A stretch of DNA of 64,000 nt from Cerasicoccus sp. TK19100. Lineage in GTDB: Bacteria; Verrucomicrobiota; Verrucomicrobiia; Opitutales; Cerasicoccaceae. The position numbers and the translations under genes are program-made. The DNA is taken from assembly GCF_027257155.1 (NCBI RefSeq), contig NZ_JAPWDU010000003.1:186001-250000 (forward strand), written 5' to 3'. Below, in pieces: positions 26,403 through 35,296 of the stretch. The notes under the pieces are model-generated. The model was not told the origin of the DNA. It worked only from the letters and a program-made list of their open reading frames with translations, and ran no database searches. Position 1 is the first letter of the stretch. Each line of letters opens with the position of its first letter.

Positions 26403-26900
26403 TCAACGACTTTTGCCCAGCACAATGGGCAAGCCAAGCTGCCCCGCATAAGCCAACCCCTCGGCATCTTGCCCGGAGGAATGCAGCACCCCGAACACCA
26501 CGCCCTCGTAGTCTGGCCGCGACATAAAACCCGGGTCGTGCCGCTTGTTATTCACCCCCCGCGTCACCCAGTGGTCACGTATGCGAGACACCAGCCAGTG
26601 CCCCACCAGGTCACCCTCGTCATCGCGGAAGACCACCATCATGCCCGGCTTTAGGTCATCAAAACGTGCGCGGTCCACTAGCAGGACCGAACCTTCATGA
26701 AAATACGGTGCCATTGAATGGCCATCGCCAACCATGACGCGCCAGTTTCGATTTTGCGCGACCACGACTTCCGCGTCCTGGATCGCGCGGACCATGTTCA
26801 CATTGGTGACCATCCTTGAGGTCGCGTCATCATCGGCAAAAGCCGAGCAAAGAAAGCCGGCTAGTAGTGTAAATAGTAAGCAGACGGTGGCATTTTTCAT
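26403..26900 (-). CDS. Exported S26B-like (signal-peptidase-fold) protein
   Basis: 165 residues. A signal peptide (MKNATVCLLFTLLAGFLCSAFA) and a strong ribosome binding site (GGGAGGAG) fix the start at 26900. The mature part has VGDGHSMAPYFHEGSVLLVD, with Ser62 in the S-M pair of serine signal peptidases, the segment LKPGMMVVFRD, and GHWLVSRI with His101, where the Lys of the bacterial type I enzyme is replaced as in the archaeal/ER-type S26B group. A late RGVNNKRHDPG matches the conserved G-D-N-type box. No transmembrane anchor follows the signal peptide, unlike true signal peptidases. It is divergent from a related lipoprotein at 27148. Substrate unknown. Confidence 0.65.
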   Translation of the reverse strand: MKNATVCLLFTLLAGFLCSAFADDDATSRMVTNVNMVRAIQDAEVVVAQNRNWRVMVGDGHSMAPYFHEGSVLLVDRARFDDLKPGMMVVFRDDEGDLVGHWLVSRIRDHWVTRGVNNKRHDPGFMSRPDYEGVVFGVLHSSGQDAEGLAYAGQLGLPIVLGKSR

Positions 26901-27147
26901 ACGGTTCTCCTCCCATTTCTTCGATTCGATTTCCCAACGCTTCGCGCGTAACAAAGAACATATAAATAACTGCCGCGACAGCAATCATATTAACTAACTG
27001 TTAATGTTATTTTTAATATAGGGAAATATACTTACGCCAAAGCCATGCCTACTTGAATACTATCCCTTAAATACTGAACGCAGGACCGCAGAATACAGTC
27101 TTAAACGGATAGGCGTACGACAGAAAATCATTTAGAATAGCCCAAGA
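26901..27147. promoter_or_regulatory. AT-rich divergent promoter region between two S26B-like genes
   Basis: A 247-bp region, strongly AT-rich in its middle (27000-27030), separates two divergent genes with the same fold. Both promoters must lie here, which supports shared control. I did not identify a clear -35/-10 pair. Confidence 0.4.
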
Positions 27148-27588
27148 ATGAATACCAGCACCGCCATTAATGCCCTGACCACATTGCTCCTCGCCGTGCT
27201 GATGAGCGGTTGTGCTGCCCAGGATCGGCCAAATCTCTCGGCCCCCAGTTCCGCGCTATCTTTCCGCGAATCAAGCCGCGCCGCACTCACAGTGGAAGAC
27301 CAACAGGATGGCCGCATCAGCGCGCCGGCGCAAGGCTCCTCCATGCAGCCGCTTTATGGCCCCAACGCCTATCTGGTCATCAACCCGATTGAGTTTCACG
27401 AGCTAAAGCCGGGTATGCTCGTCGCTTATAAGAACCTGCAGGGCATGCGTGTCGTCCACGAAATCGTCGACCGCGAAGATGGCTTCTGGACCGTAAAGGG
27501 CATCAATAACGACTTTGAAGACGCTGACTACGTGACGCCCAGCAACCTCATTGGCGTGGTCTATGGTTCCTTCGTTGCCGCTCAATAA
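27148..27588 (+). CDS. Lipoprotein with S26B-like (signal-peptidase-fold) domain
   Basis: 146 residues. A lipobox LMSGC with Cys22 marks it as a lipoprotein. The C-terminal domain has APAQGSSMQPLYGPNAYLVIN with Ser65, LKPGMLVAYKN, RVVHEIVDREDGFWTVKGINN with His104, and YVTPSNLIGVVYG, the order of blocks in S26B signal peptidases. The Ser-to-His spacing (39 residues) equals that of the divergent protein at 26403. Alternatively it may be an inactive member of the S24/S26 fold. Its anchoring by lipid rather than a helix is unusual for this family. Confidence 0.65.
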   Translation: MNTSTAINALTTLLLAVLMSGCAAQDRPNLSAPSSALSFRESSRAALTVEDQQDGRISAPAQGSSMQPLYGPNAYLVINPIEFHELKPGMLVAYKNLQGMRVVHEIVDREDGFWTVKGINNDFEDADYVTPSNLIGVVYGSFVAAQ

Positions 27589-27659
27589 TGCTTGCCTGGC
27601 CTAATCGGGCCCGCGCTTTGTGCTTTCATTTTTCGGCGTGAGTCTGTTTCCTCGCCCGC

Positions 27660-30221
27660 ATGCCTGAACAATCCATCAACGGCGGCCTCATCGAGTCGCT
27701 GGCCCAGGAAACCATCCACCGCTACCAGCTCGACAACGGCCTGACAGTCGTCCACAAGGAAGACCGTTCCGCCGCGTTAATTTCCGTCCAGACCTGGGTT
27801 AAAACAGGCAGCATTCACGAAGGCAATATGCTCGGGGCCGGACTCTCCCATTACCTGGAGCACCTCCTCTTCAAAGGCACCGAAAAGCGTGGGCCGCTCG
27901 ACATCAGCCGCGAAATCAACGGCTGCGGCGGCTACATCAACGCCTACACCACCTTCGACCGCACCGTCTACTACATCGACGGCCCGTCCAGCGCCGCCGC
28001 AACGATCTTCGACGTCCTGGCCGACATGTCCCTCTACGCCGCCCTTCCGGAAGAGGAAATCATCCGCGAGCGCGACGTCATCCTGCGCGAGATCGACATG
28101 GGCCTCGATGACCCCGACCGCCGCCTTTTCCACACCTTTGCACACACCGCCTTCCGCGAGCACCCCTACCGCCACCCCGTTATCGGCCACCGCAAGCTGT
28201 TCGAGGGTGTCACCCCGGCCGATCTGCGCGCCTACTACCGCGGCCGCTACGCGCCAAACAATCTGGTGCTCGTCGTCGTGGGTGCCTTGTCGGAAAACGA
28301 GTGCCGCGACCTGGCCCAGCAGCACTTCGGTGCCGCACCGATGCGCCAGCTCGCTCCCGCCTTTGTCCCGGATGAACCGGCCCAGCTCGCCCCGCGCAGC
28401 GACCGCGCGACGGGAGATTTTAACGTCGTTCGCGGCTTCATCGGCTACAAAGTGCCTGGCCTCGCCGCAGCGGATGCCCCCGCGCTCGATGTGCTCGCCC
28501 GCCTGATGGGCAACGGCGCCAGCTCTTGGCTCTGGCAAAGCCTGCGCGAAAAACAGCGCCTCGTGCACAACATTAGCGCCGGTTGCTGGAACCCCGGCGA
28601 CCACGGCCTGCTTTGGATCAGCTATCTCTGTGACCCCGGCAAACGCGAAGCCGTCGAAGCCGCCATCCGCAGCGAAATCGCCATTGCTCAGACCAAAGCG
28701 CCCCAACCCGAGGAGCTGGCGAAGATCGTCCGCCAGTCGCTCGTGGGCGAGGTCAACGCGCGCAAAACCGTCAGCGGCCAGGCCGCGCGCCTGGGCTCGG
28801 CAGAAGTCGTTGCCGGAGACCTCGGTTTTCCGCAGCAACACCTGCGCCGCCTAAGCAGCCTCACGCCAGGGGCCATTCGCGACGCCGCTAACCGCTTCCT
28901 CGTCGACACCGGCGAAACAGCCACCTCCATCGAGCCCAAGACCACTACTACCAGCGCGCCCTCGGTCAACACCGGCAAGGGCCTGCCCGACTTTGAAGAG
29001 GTCACGCTGAAGAACGGAGCCCGCCTGTTCCTGCAAAATGGCGGCAGCGTACCCAAGACCCACCTGCGCTACGTCGCCCGGGGCGGCCCCCTCTGGGACC
29101 CCGCTGGCCAGCGCGGTGCCACCGGCGTCTTCGCCACGCTCCTCGCCCGCGACACGACCAAGCGCACCGCCGCGGAAATCGCGGGCGCGATCGAATCTGT
29201 GGGCGGCGGCTTCGAGGAGCATGTTGGCAACAACACCTTTGGCCTCTCCCTGGAGACACTGAGCGGTGACTTCCCACTTGCCGCCGAGCTGCTCTCTGAC
29301 GCGCTCCACCACGCCGCCTATTTGCCCACGACCTTCGAGATCGAGCGCGACGCCCAGATCGCCTCCCTACAGGAAGATGACGACGAGGTCCTCGAATGGA
29401 GCCGCCGCCAACTGCGCGCAAAATACTTCGGTCAGCATCCTTACGCGGTGGATTACCTCGGCCATGAAGACGACTTAAAGGCGCTGAATATCGACCACAT
29501 TCGCTCGCTCGCTGGCAGGCTCCTCGCCGGCCCTAACGCGCTGATGGCCGTCACCGGGCAGTTCGACCGCAACCGCGTCGTAGACACGCTGGGACCCATT
29601 CTGGAGGCCTTACCCGGTGACTTCGCGCACTCGCCCTGCCCCGCGCTGGAAGCCCCGGCCGAAACGGGCTCGCTTACGCTGGAACGCGACCGCGAGCAGG
29701 CCATTGTCCTCGTTGCCTACCCGGACTCCGGCGTGGAAAATTACGAGGCTTACCTCGCCGGCGAAGCGCTGGACGAGCTCTTTAGCGGCATGTCCAGCCA
29801 GCTCTTTCAGAAGGTCCGTGAGGAAAAAGGCATGGCCTACTTTGTCGGCTCTCAGCGGCTGCTCGGGATTAACTGCGGCATGTTCACCTTTTACGCCGGC
29901 ACCAGCCCGCAGCAGGCGGACGAGGTGGAGCGCGAAATCCTGGCCGAAGTCGAGCGCGCGCGCGCTGGCGGCTTCACTGGGCAAGAGTGGTCGGCCTGCA
30001 AAACCCGACTCATCGTCCGCCGAGAGCAGGCCCAGCAGTCCCCCGCCTCCCGGGCGATGCACGCCTGCCTGAACGCACTTTATGGCCAGCCGGTCAATTC
30101 TTGGCGCAATTATCCGGACCGTGTGCGCAATTTGAGCCTCGATCAGCTAACGACTTTCGCCACTGAACGCTTCACTCCTGATAAGCGGTTGATAGTGAAA
30201 ACCTTGCCCAGCAAACGGTAG
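27660..30221 (+). CDS. M16-family zinc metallopeptidase (insulinase-like)
   Basis: 853 residues, with two tandem M16 halves. The first half carries the inverted zinc site HYLEH at 64-68 (with the third ligand Glu in the helix RERDVILREIDMGL) and the second half, about residues 440-853, lacks a comparable motif, as is usual for the inactive partner lobe. The conserved substrate-binding segment RHPVIG and the R-Y region of the second half (LFQKVREEKGMAYFVGSQ) are present. No signal peptide is seen, so it is probably cytoplasmic or exported by another route. It follows the lipoprotein gene by 71 bp. Substrate unknown. Confidence 0.9.
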   Translation: MPEQSINGGLIESLAQETIHRYQLDNGLTVVHKEDRSAALISVQTWVKTGSIHEGNMLGAGLSHYLEHLLFKGTEKRGPLDISREINGCGGYINAYTTFDRTVYYIDGPSSAAATIFDVLADMSLYAALPEEEIIRERDVILREIDMGLDDPDRRLFHTFAHTAFREHPYRHPVIGHRKLFEGVTPADLRAYYRGRYAPNNLVLVVVGALSENECRDLAQQHFGAAPMRQLAPAFVPDEPAQLAPRSDRATGDFNVVRGFIGYKVPGLAAADAPALDVLARLMGNGASSWLWQSLREKQRLVHNISAGCWNPGDHGLLWISYLCDPGKREAVEAAIRSEIAIAQTKAPQPEELAKIVRQSLVGEVNARKTVSGQAARLGSAEVVAGDLGFPQQHLRRLSSLTPGAIRDAANRFLVDTGETATSIEPKTTTTSAPSVNTGKGLPDFEEVTLKNGARLFLQNGGSVPKTHLRYVARGGPLWDPAGQRGATGVFATLLARDTTKRTAAEIAGAIESVGGGFEEHVGNNTFGLSLETLSGDFPLAAELLSDALHHAAYLPTTFEIERDAQIASLQEDDDEVLEWSRRQLRAKYFGQHPYAVDYLGHEDDLKALNIDHIRSLAGRLLAGPNALMAVTGQFDRNRVVDTLGPILEALPGDFAHSPCPALEAPAETGSLTLERDREQAIVLVAYPDSGVENYEAYLAGEALDELFSGMSSQLFQKVREEKGMAYFVGSQRLLGINCGMFTFYAGTSPQQADEVEREILAEVERARAGGFTGQEWSACKTRLIVRREQAQQSPASRAMHACLNALYGQPVNSWRNYPDRVRNLSLDQLTTFATERFTPDKRLIVKTLPSKR

Positions 30222-30365
30222 CTAATTACGCGTTTGACCTTGGCAACGCCACTGTGACGCGGAGGTTAAAGTTCCGCTTCACAACAGGCATCATCTTGAG
30301 TTTATTGGCTAAATTCGCACGATTTCTCTACGCTCGCACGCAAATTGCTTGGGTGAGGATTGGGC

Positions 30366-33263
30366 ATGAGAAGCCGAACACATAACCGACGTCAGACAGA
30401 AGCCCGCTTTAGGCTAAAGCGGCAACATCCCGGCTTTGCGCTGGTCATTGCTTTGGGACTCATGTCCCTGATCGTCCTGCTGATATTCAGCCTCGCGACA
30501 TTAACCCAGGTCGAGATGGCCACCGCCGTCCAACACCGCGCCGAGCAAAAAGCCCGCGAAAACGCCCGCCTGGGCCTACTCGTCGCCCTCGGCAACCTGC
30601 AAGCAGCCGCCGGGCCCGACCAACGCGTTACCGCCCGTGCGGAGATTTTGGGGGATGGTAACTACGCCAACGGTAAACAATTCTGGACCGGCGTATGGGA
30701 TACCACCAACCCCACCAGCGAACCCGTATGGCTTATTTCCGGAAACACACAGATCACCGATGCCGCAGTCGGGAAGCAGTTGGTCAAGCCAACGACCTCC
30801 CCCATCGACGGCGAAATATTTCCAGGCATTCGTGCGCCCATGGTCGAAATCTTTAGCGATGACGGGCACCATGTTGGCGACTACGCCTACTGGGTAAGCG
30901 GCGAAAACGACAAGCTCCCCATGGCTTCTCTGGAACGCGCTAATAATTTTCCAAGCAACGAGATCGAGCGCCGCTACCTGGAATACCAAAACTTTATTCC
31001 TGACCTGAACTACCTCAGCGAGGACGGTTACAACAACGCCGCTACAGACAAATTCAATCTGGATGACAACGACACAATGCGCCAACACCTGGCCATCGCC
31101 ATTTCAAACGACCAGTTTTCCGCCATCATGCAAACCAATGGCAACCCTGCGTTTCCGAACTGGCAGCAGGACTCCTTCTCGCATGATGCCACCGCCAACT
31201 CATGGACCGTGCTAGCAAATTCCAAAGATGGTGGTTTGAAGCATAACCTGCTCGACGAAACGTCCACCGAACTTCTCGCCAATGACGCGACACGCAATTT
31301 TTTTGTTGGCTATGACTCGCCGTTGATCGCGACAAAGAAGGACGAAACCAATGGTTATCAAAATGGTGCGCCCTACTTCGCGCCACGCGCCATCCCTACT
31401 GAAATCGTTTTGTGGATGGGAATATTTCATACTTGGTCAGACGCAAAAATCCGCATCCGCTATCACCTGCAGGTGGAGTTCTGGAACCCATACACCCTGC
31501 CGCTGGTTTACGACGCCGACACCCACTACAACCATGATCGACCCTTCGTGGTTTACTTTGAAAACTTGCCCGAAATTACTGTTCGGCAAGCAACGGGCAC
31601 CTTGGTCGCTCCAGTCATCAAAGAAGACCTCAATGATCTAAGCGCCTACTCTGATGATGACTACAGCGAGCGCTACAGCATCAACTCCTGGGTGGATGTC
31701 GCACCCATCAGCCAACCACATGTGCCCGAATTGATGGCCGGCGAAGTTTACATGGCCACTGAGCCCAACCCTGCAACCCAGGCACGCGGCTTGGCGCGCG
31801 ATTTTGGAACTCAGCGGTGGTCGGAGAACGCTGACACCCGCCCTGACGATTCTGATAAAATCGAGATCAAAGCGGTGCACCCTGAAAATGGCGTAAATAT
31901 CATCATCAAGACATATGCGAACAATCCCGAAGATCGGGAAACTATCTTTACGATCAAAAATCTAAAGTTCGACGATTTCACCATCAGGAAAACCTTCCGA
32001 AACACCAGCGGTAACTCTGCTGACTCCTTTTCCCGCTCCAGCAGCAGTTCCTACTTACAAAGCGACTACACCATCGCCTACCACTATCGTCTCGATTCAG
32101 ACGAATCCGACCCGGGTATCCTCGAAGAACTGATAAACGGCTTGGATATGAATGACCCCGTGCTGGACGCTTCCGAAACGTTCTACAGTTCGGACGGCAC
32201 GGAATATAAAGTCTCCGATTTCATCGTGCCCGCCAGCACAGACCCGGCCGATGCCGCTCAGCTAAACCTGAACACCTTCTCCCTGCTCGATATCCACCGC
32301 GACAATACCAATCGCAGCCACCTAAACAGCGAGCCCGTACTCTTTAGTGATATCCCCCGTCGCGATAGCGATTTCGTCTCCCTGGGCGCTATCCGGCACT
32401 TGCCAATTTGGGAGGAATCCTCCTCACTGCTGGGTTCTCCACACCCCGAAGCGAAAAACGCGGTTTATGATAACTACTTTGTCGCGGGGGCTGGTGAATC
32501 GGAGGTGGATGAGCCGGAACCAGACGCCAACCCATACCTTACCTACCTGAAGCCGAGAGAGACCATCACGCCAGCCGACGTAGCGGAGAATGCATATGTG
32601 CACAGTGGCTTTAACATCAATAGCACCTCAGTTCCTGCCTGGATGGCCTTCCTCAGCAATCGGGGTGTCATCGAGAATGACGAAGGTAACGATATCCCTG
32701 TGCGTCACCTTTTCACGCGGCTGCCTTTCTACTCCGCCGAGAATCCTATCATCGAAACCGATGAGAATGCCTTGGCCCTTGGGCAAACCAGCTTTCCCCC
32801 TTATTTCCGCCAAGGCATGCGGGTCGTGGACATCGCCGATGCCAAGAATGAGCTGCTCGCGGTGGCCAATGGCATCGTCGACCATCTCAAAGAGCGTGGT
32901 CGCCCATACTACTCAATCGAAGATTTCCTGAATAGCGGAGTCATTGAAGACGAACTAGAAGACAGCAGCCTGAACGCAAATATTCTGAAGGACTCCAATG
33001 TCTATGTGACCCAGGGAGATGTCGTCGCCCAGCGCGCGGATGTCCTGACGGCACGCTCGGACACCTTCCTGATTCGCGCCTACGGTAGCGCGCGTGACAC
33101 GCTAAACGACAACGTAACTTCTGAAGCTTGGATTGAGGCAGTTGCCCGGCGGCGTCCCATTATTGGCGGAGCCACTGATTCGACAATCAATGCAACCGAA
33201 ACAAATCCACGTAGATTTGAAATCGTATCCTGGAGATGGTTAGACACTGCGGAAGTACAATAA
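30366..33263 (+). CDS. Giant prepilin-like protein, Verru_Chthon cassette A type
   Basis: 965 residues. The N-terminal GFALVIALGLMSLIVLLIFSLATL is a prepilin-like membrane helix without the usual Glu5, followed by ARENARLGLLVALGNLQAAAGPDQRVTARAE, a segment I recognise as characteristic of the verrucomicrobial Verru_Chthon cassette protein A family. The body is extracellular and rich in Asn/Asp with few distinct motifs. An ATG at 30366 with GAGGA 7 bp upstream is preferred over a TTG at 30360. The end overlaps the next secreted-protein gene by 28 bp, so they form a tight cassette parallel to 3418-6504. Function is unknown; a role in a surface appendage is inferred. Confidence 0.7.
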   Translation: MRSRTHNRRQTEARFRLKRQHPGFALVIALGLMSLIVLLIFSLATLTQVEMATAVQHRAEQKARENARLGLLVALGNLQAAAGPDQRVTARAEILGDGNYANGKQFWTGVWDTTNPTSEPVWLISGNTQITDAAVGKQLVKPTTSPIDGEIFPGIRAPMVEIFSDDGHHVGDYAYWVSGENDKLPMASLERANNFPSNEIERRYLEYQNFIPDLNYLSEDGYNNAATDKFNLDDNDTMRQHLAIAISNDQFSAIMQTNGNPAFPNWQQDSFSHDATANSWTVLANSKDGGLKHNLLDETSTELLANDATRNFFVGYDSPLIATKKDETNGYQNGAPYFAPRAIPTEIVLWMGIFHTWSDAKIRIRYHLQVEFWNPYTLPLVYDADTHYNHDRPFVVYFENLPEITVRQATGTLVAPVIKEDLNDLSAYSDDDYSERYSINSWVDVAPISQPHVPELMAGEVYMATEPNPATQARGLARDFGTQRWSENADTRPDDSDKIEIKAVHPENGVNIIIKTYANNPEDRETIFTIKNLKFDDFTIRKTFRNTSGNSADSFSRSSSSSYLQSDYTIAYHYRLDSDESDPGILEELINGLDMNDPVLDASETFYSSDGTEYKVSDFIVPASTDPADAAQLNLNTFSLLDIHRDNTNRSHLNSEPVLFSDIPRRDSDFVSLGAIRHLPIWEESSSLLGSPHPEAKNAVYDNYFVAGAGESEVDEPEPDANPYLTYLKPRETITPADVAENAYVHSGFNINSTSVPAWMAFLSNRGVIENDEGNDIPVRHLFTRLPFYSAENPIIETDENALALGQTSFPPYFRQGMRVVDIADAKNELLAVANGIVDHLKERGRPYYSIEDFLNSGVIEDELEDSSLNANILKDSNVYVTQGDVVAQRADVLTARSDTFLIRAYGSARDTLNDNVTSEAWIEAVARRRPIIGGATDSTINATETNPRRFEIVSWRWLDTAEVQ

Positions 33264-33979
33264 CGATCCTACTGATACTGGTGCAAACCGTGTTTGCGCT
33301 GGGAACAGATGATCAAGAAAAAGTCCGGGTTCATTTTGCGGTGTTGCCGCTCTCATCCCAGACTGCTCAGCAAACCCTCTATTACACCCAAGAGGGCAAG
33401 CCGGAGGTGTCCGACGCCATCGAGCTCAGCCTCAACCCGCGCGAACGCTCGGATTATTACTTTTACAATGGCATCAACCCAATGCCGGTCTTCATCAAAG
33501 AAAAAAACGAGGAAGGCGTTACCGAGTTGTCTCCGGTTTATCAGGTAAATTTCGCCAACTCAGGCGGGCGTTGGCTAATTATGTTAGAAGCTCCGCCCCA
33601 AGACCCGACACTCCGCCCGTATGGCAGCCACTGCATGCCCTACGATGAGTCGCGCTTCCCGGAGGGTTCACTGCTCTTTTTTAACACCACAGGTGCCAAC
33701 TTCTACGGTATCCTTGGAGAAAATCAGGTCACCATCCAGCCAGGTGCCAATCAACCCATCGATATCAGTGAATACTACGAGGACGAAATTGCCGTTGGCC
33801 TGGTCGTCAAAGACGGTGACCAGATACACAAGGTACTGGTGAGCAAGATGAGCTTTTACCCGGATCGCCGCACGCTGATGATCCTGCGCCCACCCAAACG
33901 TTCAGGCTCTTACCGTATACAGGCCCAACGCATTACAGAATACATGGGCAAATTCGATTCCAACGACTCCGGTGCCTGA
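33236..33979 (+). CDS. Secreted protein of unknown function, coupled to the giant prepilin
   Basis: 247 residues. It opens with a short hydrophobic leader (STITILLILVQTVFALG) that reads as a signal peptide. The mature region is beta-rich (SPVYQVNFANSGGRWLIMLEAPP, RFPEGSLLFFNTTGANF). No domain recognised. It overlaps the end of the 965-residue gene by 28 bp, so it is translationally coupled. The cassette of giant prepilin-like protein plus secreted protein also occurs at 3418-6504. Confidence 0.7.
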   Translation: MVRHCGSTITILLILVQTVFALGTDDQEKVRVHFAVLPLSSQTAQQTLYYTQEGKPEVSDAIELSLNPRERSDYYFYNGINPMPVFIKEKNEEGVTELSPVYQVNFANSGGRWLIMLEAPPQDPTLRPYGSHCMPYDESRFPEGSLLFFNTTGANFYGILGENQVTIQPGANQPIDISEYYEDEIAVGLVVKDGDQIHKVLVSKMSFYPDRRTLMILRPPKRSGSYRIQAQRITEYMGKFDSNDSGA

Positions 33980-34029
33980 TTTCGGCCTGGGCTTGATTTT
34001 TTGTCCGGTTCGGGTTTGAATAAGCTAAT

Positions 34030-34407
34030 ATGTCCGATTCTGCGACGCTCAACCCACCGGCCGATATCCGCATTGGCGACGAACGCCTGATCCAGCTGAC
34101 CGAGTCCGCTGGTAAGAAGGCCAGCGCCCTCATCGCCCGAGAACAAAAGGGTGAATACCTGCGTGTGGCGATCAATGGCGGCGGCTGCAATGGCCTGTCT
34201 TACAAGATGAAATTCGTCGCTGCGCCCAAGAAGAGCGACATCCTCGTGCCCACCAGTGGCGTGCATGTGGTGGTCGACATGAAGAGCGCACTCTACCTGA
34301 AAGGGACCATCATGGACTACTCGGATAAGTTGGTCGGCGGGGGCTTCAAGTTTACCAACCCCAACGCCAAGAGCAGCTGCTCCTGCGGGGAAAGCTTCTC
34401 GGTTTAA
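34030..34407 (+). CDS. A-type iron-sulfur carrier (IscA/ErpA family)
   Basis: A 125-residue cytoplasmic carrier that binds and passes on Fe-S clusters. The three conserved cysteines are present: Cys53 in INGGGCNGLSYKM and the pair Cys117/Cys119 in SSCSCGESF. The size and the motif order fit the HesB/IscA/ErpA family. It stands as a single gene near a zinc-ribbon protein; no Fe-S assembly operon is nearby. ErpA versus IscA cannot be told from this alone. Confidence 0.93.
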   Translation: MSDSATLNPPADIRIGDERLIQLTESAGKKASALIAREQKGEYLRVAINGGGCNGLSYKMKFVAAPKKSDILVPTSGVHVVVDMKSALYLKGTIMDYSDKLVGGGFKFTNPNAKSSCSCGESFSV

Positions 34408-34420
34408 TTGGCCGGGCCAA

Positions 34421-34867
34421 CTACTTAATCGCGATAGGATACTGACCGCTGATCAAGGGATCGGCCGCATCGAGCACGGGCTTCACCGCCGAGCTGTTTC
34501 CGGTGACGGTATAGGTAGTCGCCTTGCGGCCGTCAATTTTCTCCAGGGCATAGTCGGCACCCCCGGTTTTGCCGCTGGCCTTGGCCATCGCACCGAATGC
34601 CGCGCTAAATTTGTCCGACAGCGATTTGAACTGATCCGGCGACAGCTTAACCTCCTGCGAGCTGTTTGGCTGGGAGTCGACCCAGTATTCGTAGCTCAGC
34701 TCACCGGTTTTCATCAGCGTGAGGGTGAAATACTCCTCGCCGCTCTCATCGGTCACCGTCAGCGAATAGGCATAGGCCGCATCGTAGTCGAGCTTGGCCT
34801 CGGTTTTATCCGCCGCGAAGGCAGCAGTGGCAAGCAGAGACAGGGCAATGGCAAAAATTGATTTCAT
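34421..34867 (-). CDS. Small exported protein of unknown function
   Basis: 148 residues. A signal peptide (MKSIFAIALSLLATAAFAA) is followed by a soluble acidic domain with no family recognised (DYDAAYAYSLTVTDESGEEYFTLTLMKTG). It is convergent with the A-type carrier gene. No neighbours on its strand. Confidence 0.65.
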   Translation of the reverse strand: MKSIFAIALSLLATAAFAADKTEAKLDYDAAYAYSLTVTDESGEEYFTLTLMKTGELSYEYWVDSQPNSSQEVKLSPDQFKSLSDKFSAAFGAMAKASGKTGGADYALEKIDGRKATTYTVTGNSSAVKPVLDAADPLISGQYPIAIK

Positions 34868-35020
34868 GGGCTTTTCTATGATAGATGCTATTTCGTCTTT
34901 TCCCGCTAAATATCAATCTTATTCCGCATGCCGATCATGAAATGGCCCTTGCCGGGCCTCGGATTACGAGGGCGTAACCGGAGATTGCATTTTCCGCTAC
35001 GCCCATTAAATTTCGCCGCT

Positions 35021-35239
35021 ATGCCAATTTACGAATACCATTGCCCGGATTGCGACAGCGACCACGAGATCCTAGTCCGTAGCTCCGATGAACCGCCCAA
35101 GTGCCCGGCCTGCGGCGGTGACCACCTGGACAAGCAGTTCTCCACCTTCGCTGCCAGTGGCGCGCCAGCCAGCAGTGGCGGCAGCAGTTGCTGTCACTCC
35201 GGCGGCTGCGGCTGCGGCCCTTCCCACGGGCGCAATTAA
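35021..35239 (+). CDS. FmdB-like zinc ribbon protein
   Basis: 72 residues. The N-terminal MPIYEYHCPDCDSDHEILV and CPACGGDHLDKQFS form a CxxC...CxxC zinc ribbon of the FmdB regulatory-domain type. The tail is rich in Ser, Gly and Cys (SCCHSGGCGCG), which could bind more metal. The start at 35021 is the Met that opens the conserved MPIYEY; earlier in-frame starts give non-family residues. Confidence 0.85.
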   Translation: MPIYEYHCPDCDSDHEILVRSSDEPPKCPACGGDHLDKQFSTFAASGAPASSGGSSCCHSGGCGCGPSHGRN

Positions 35240-35296
35240 CCCACCCACGATGCGGCATTGACATAAGCGACGCGAAATGCGCCGCTTATTTTATTA

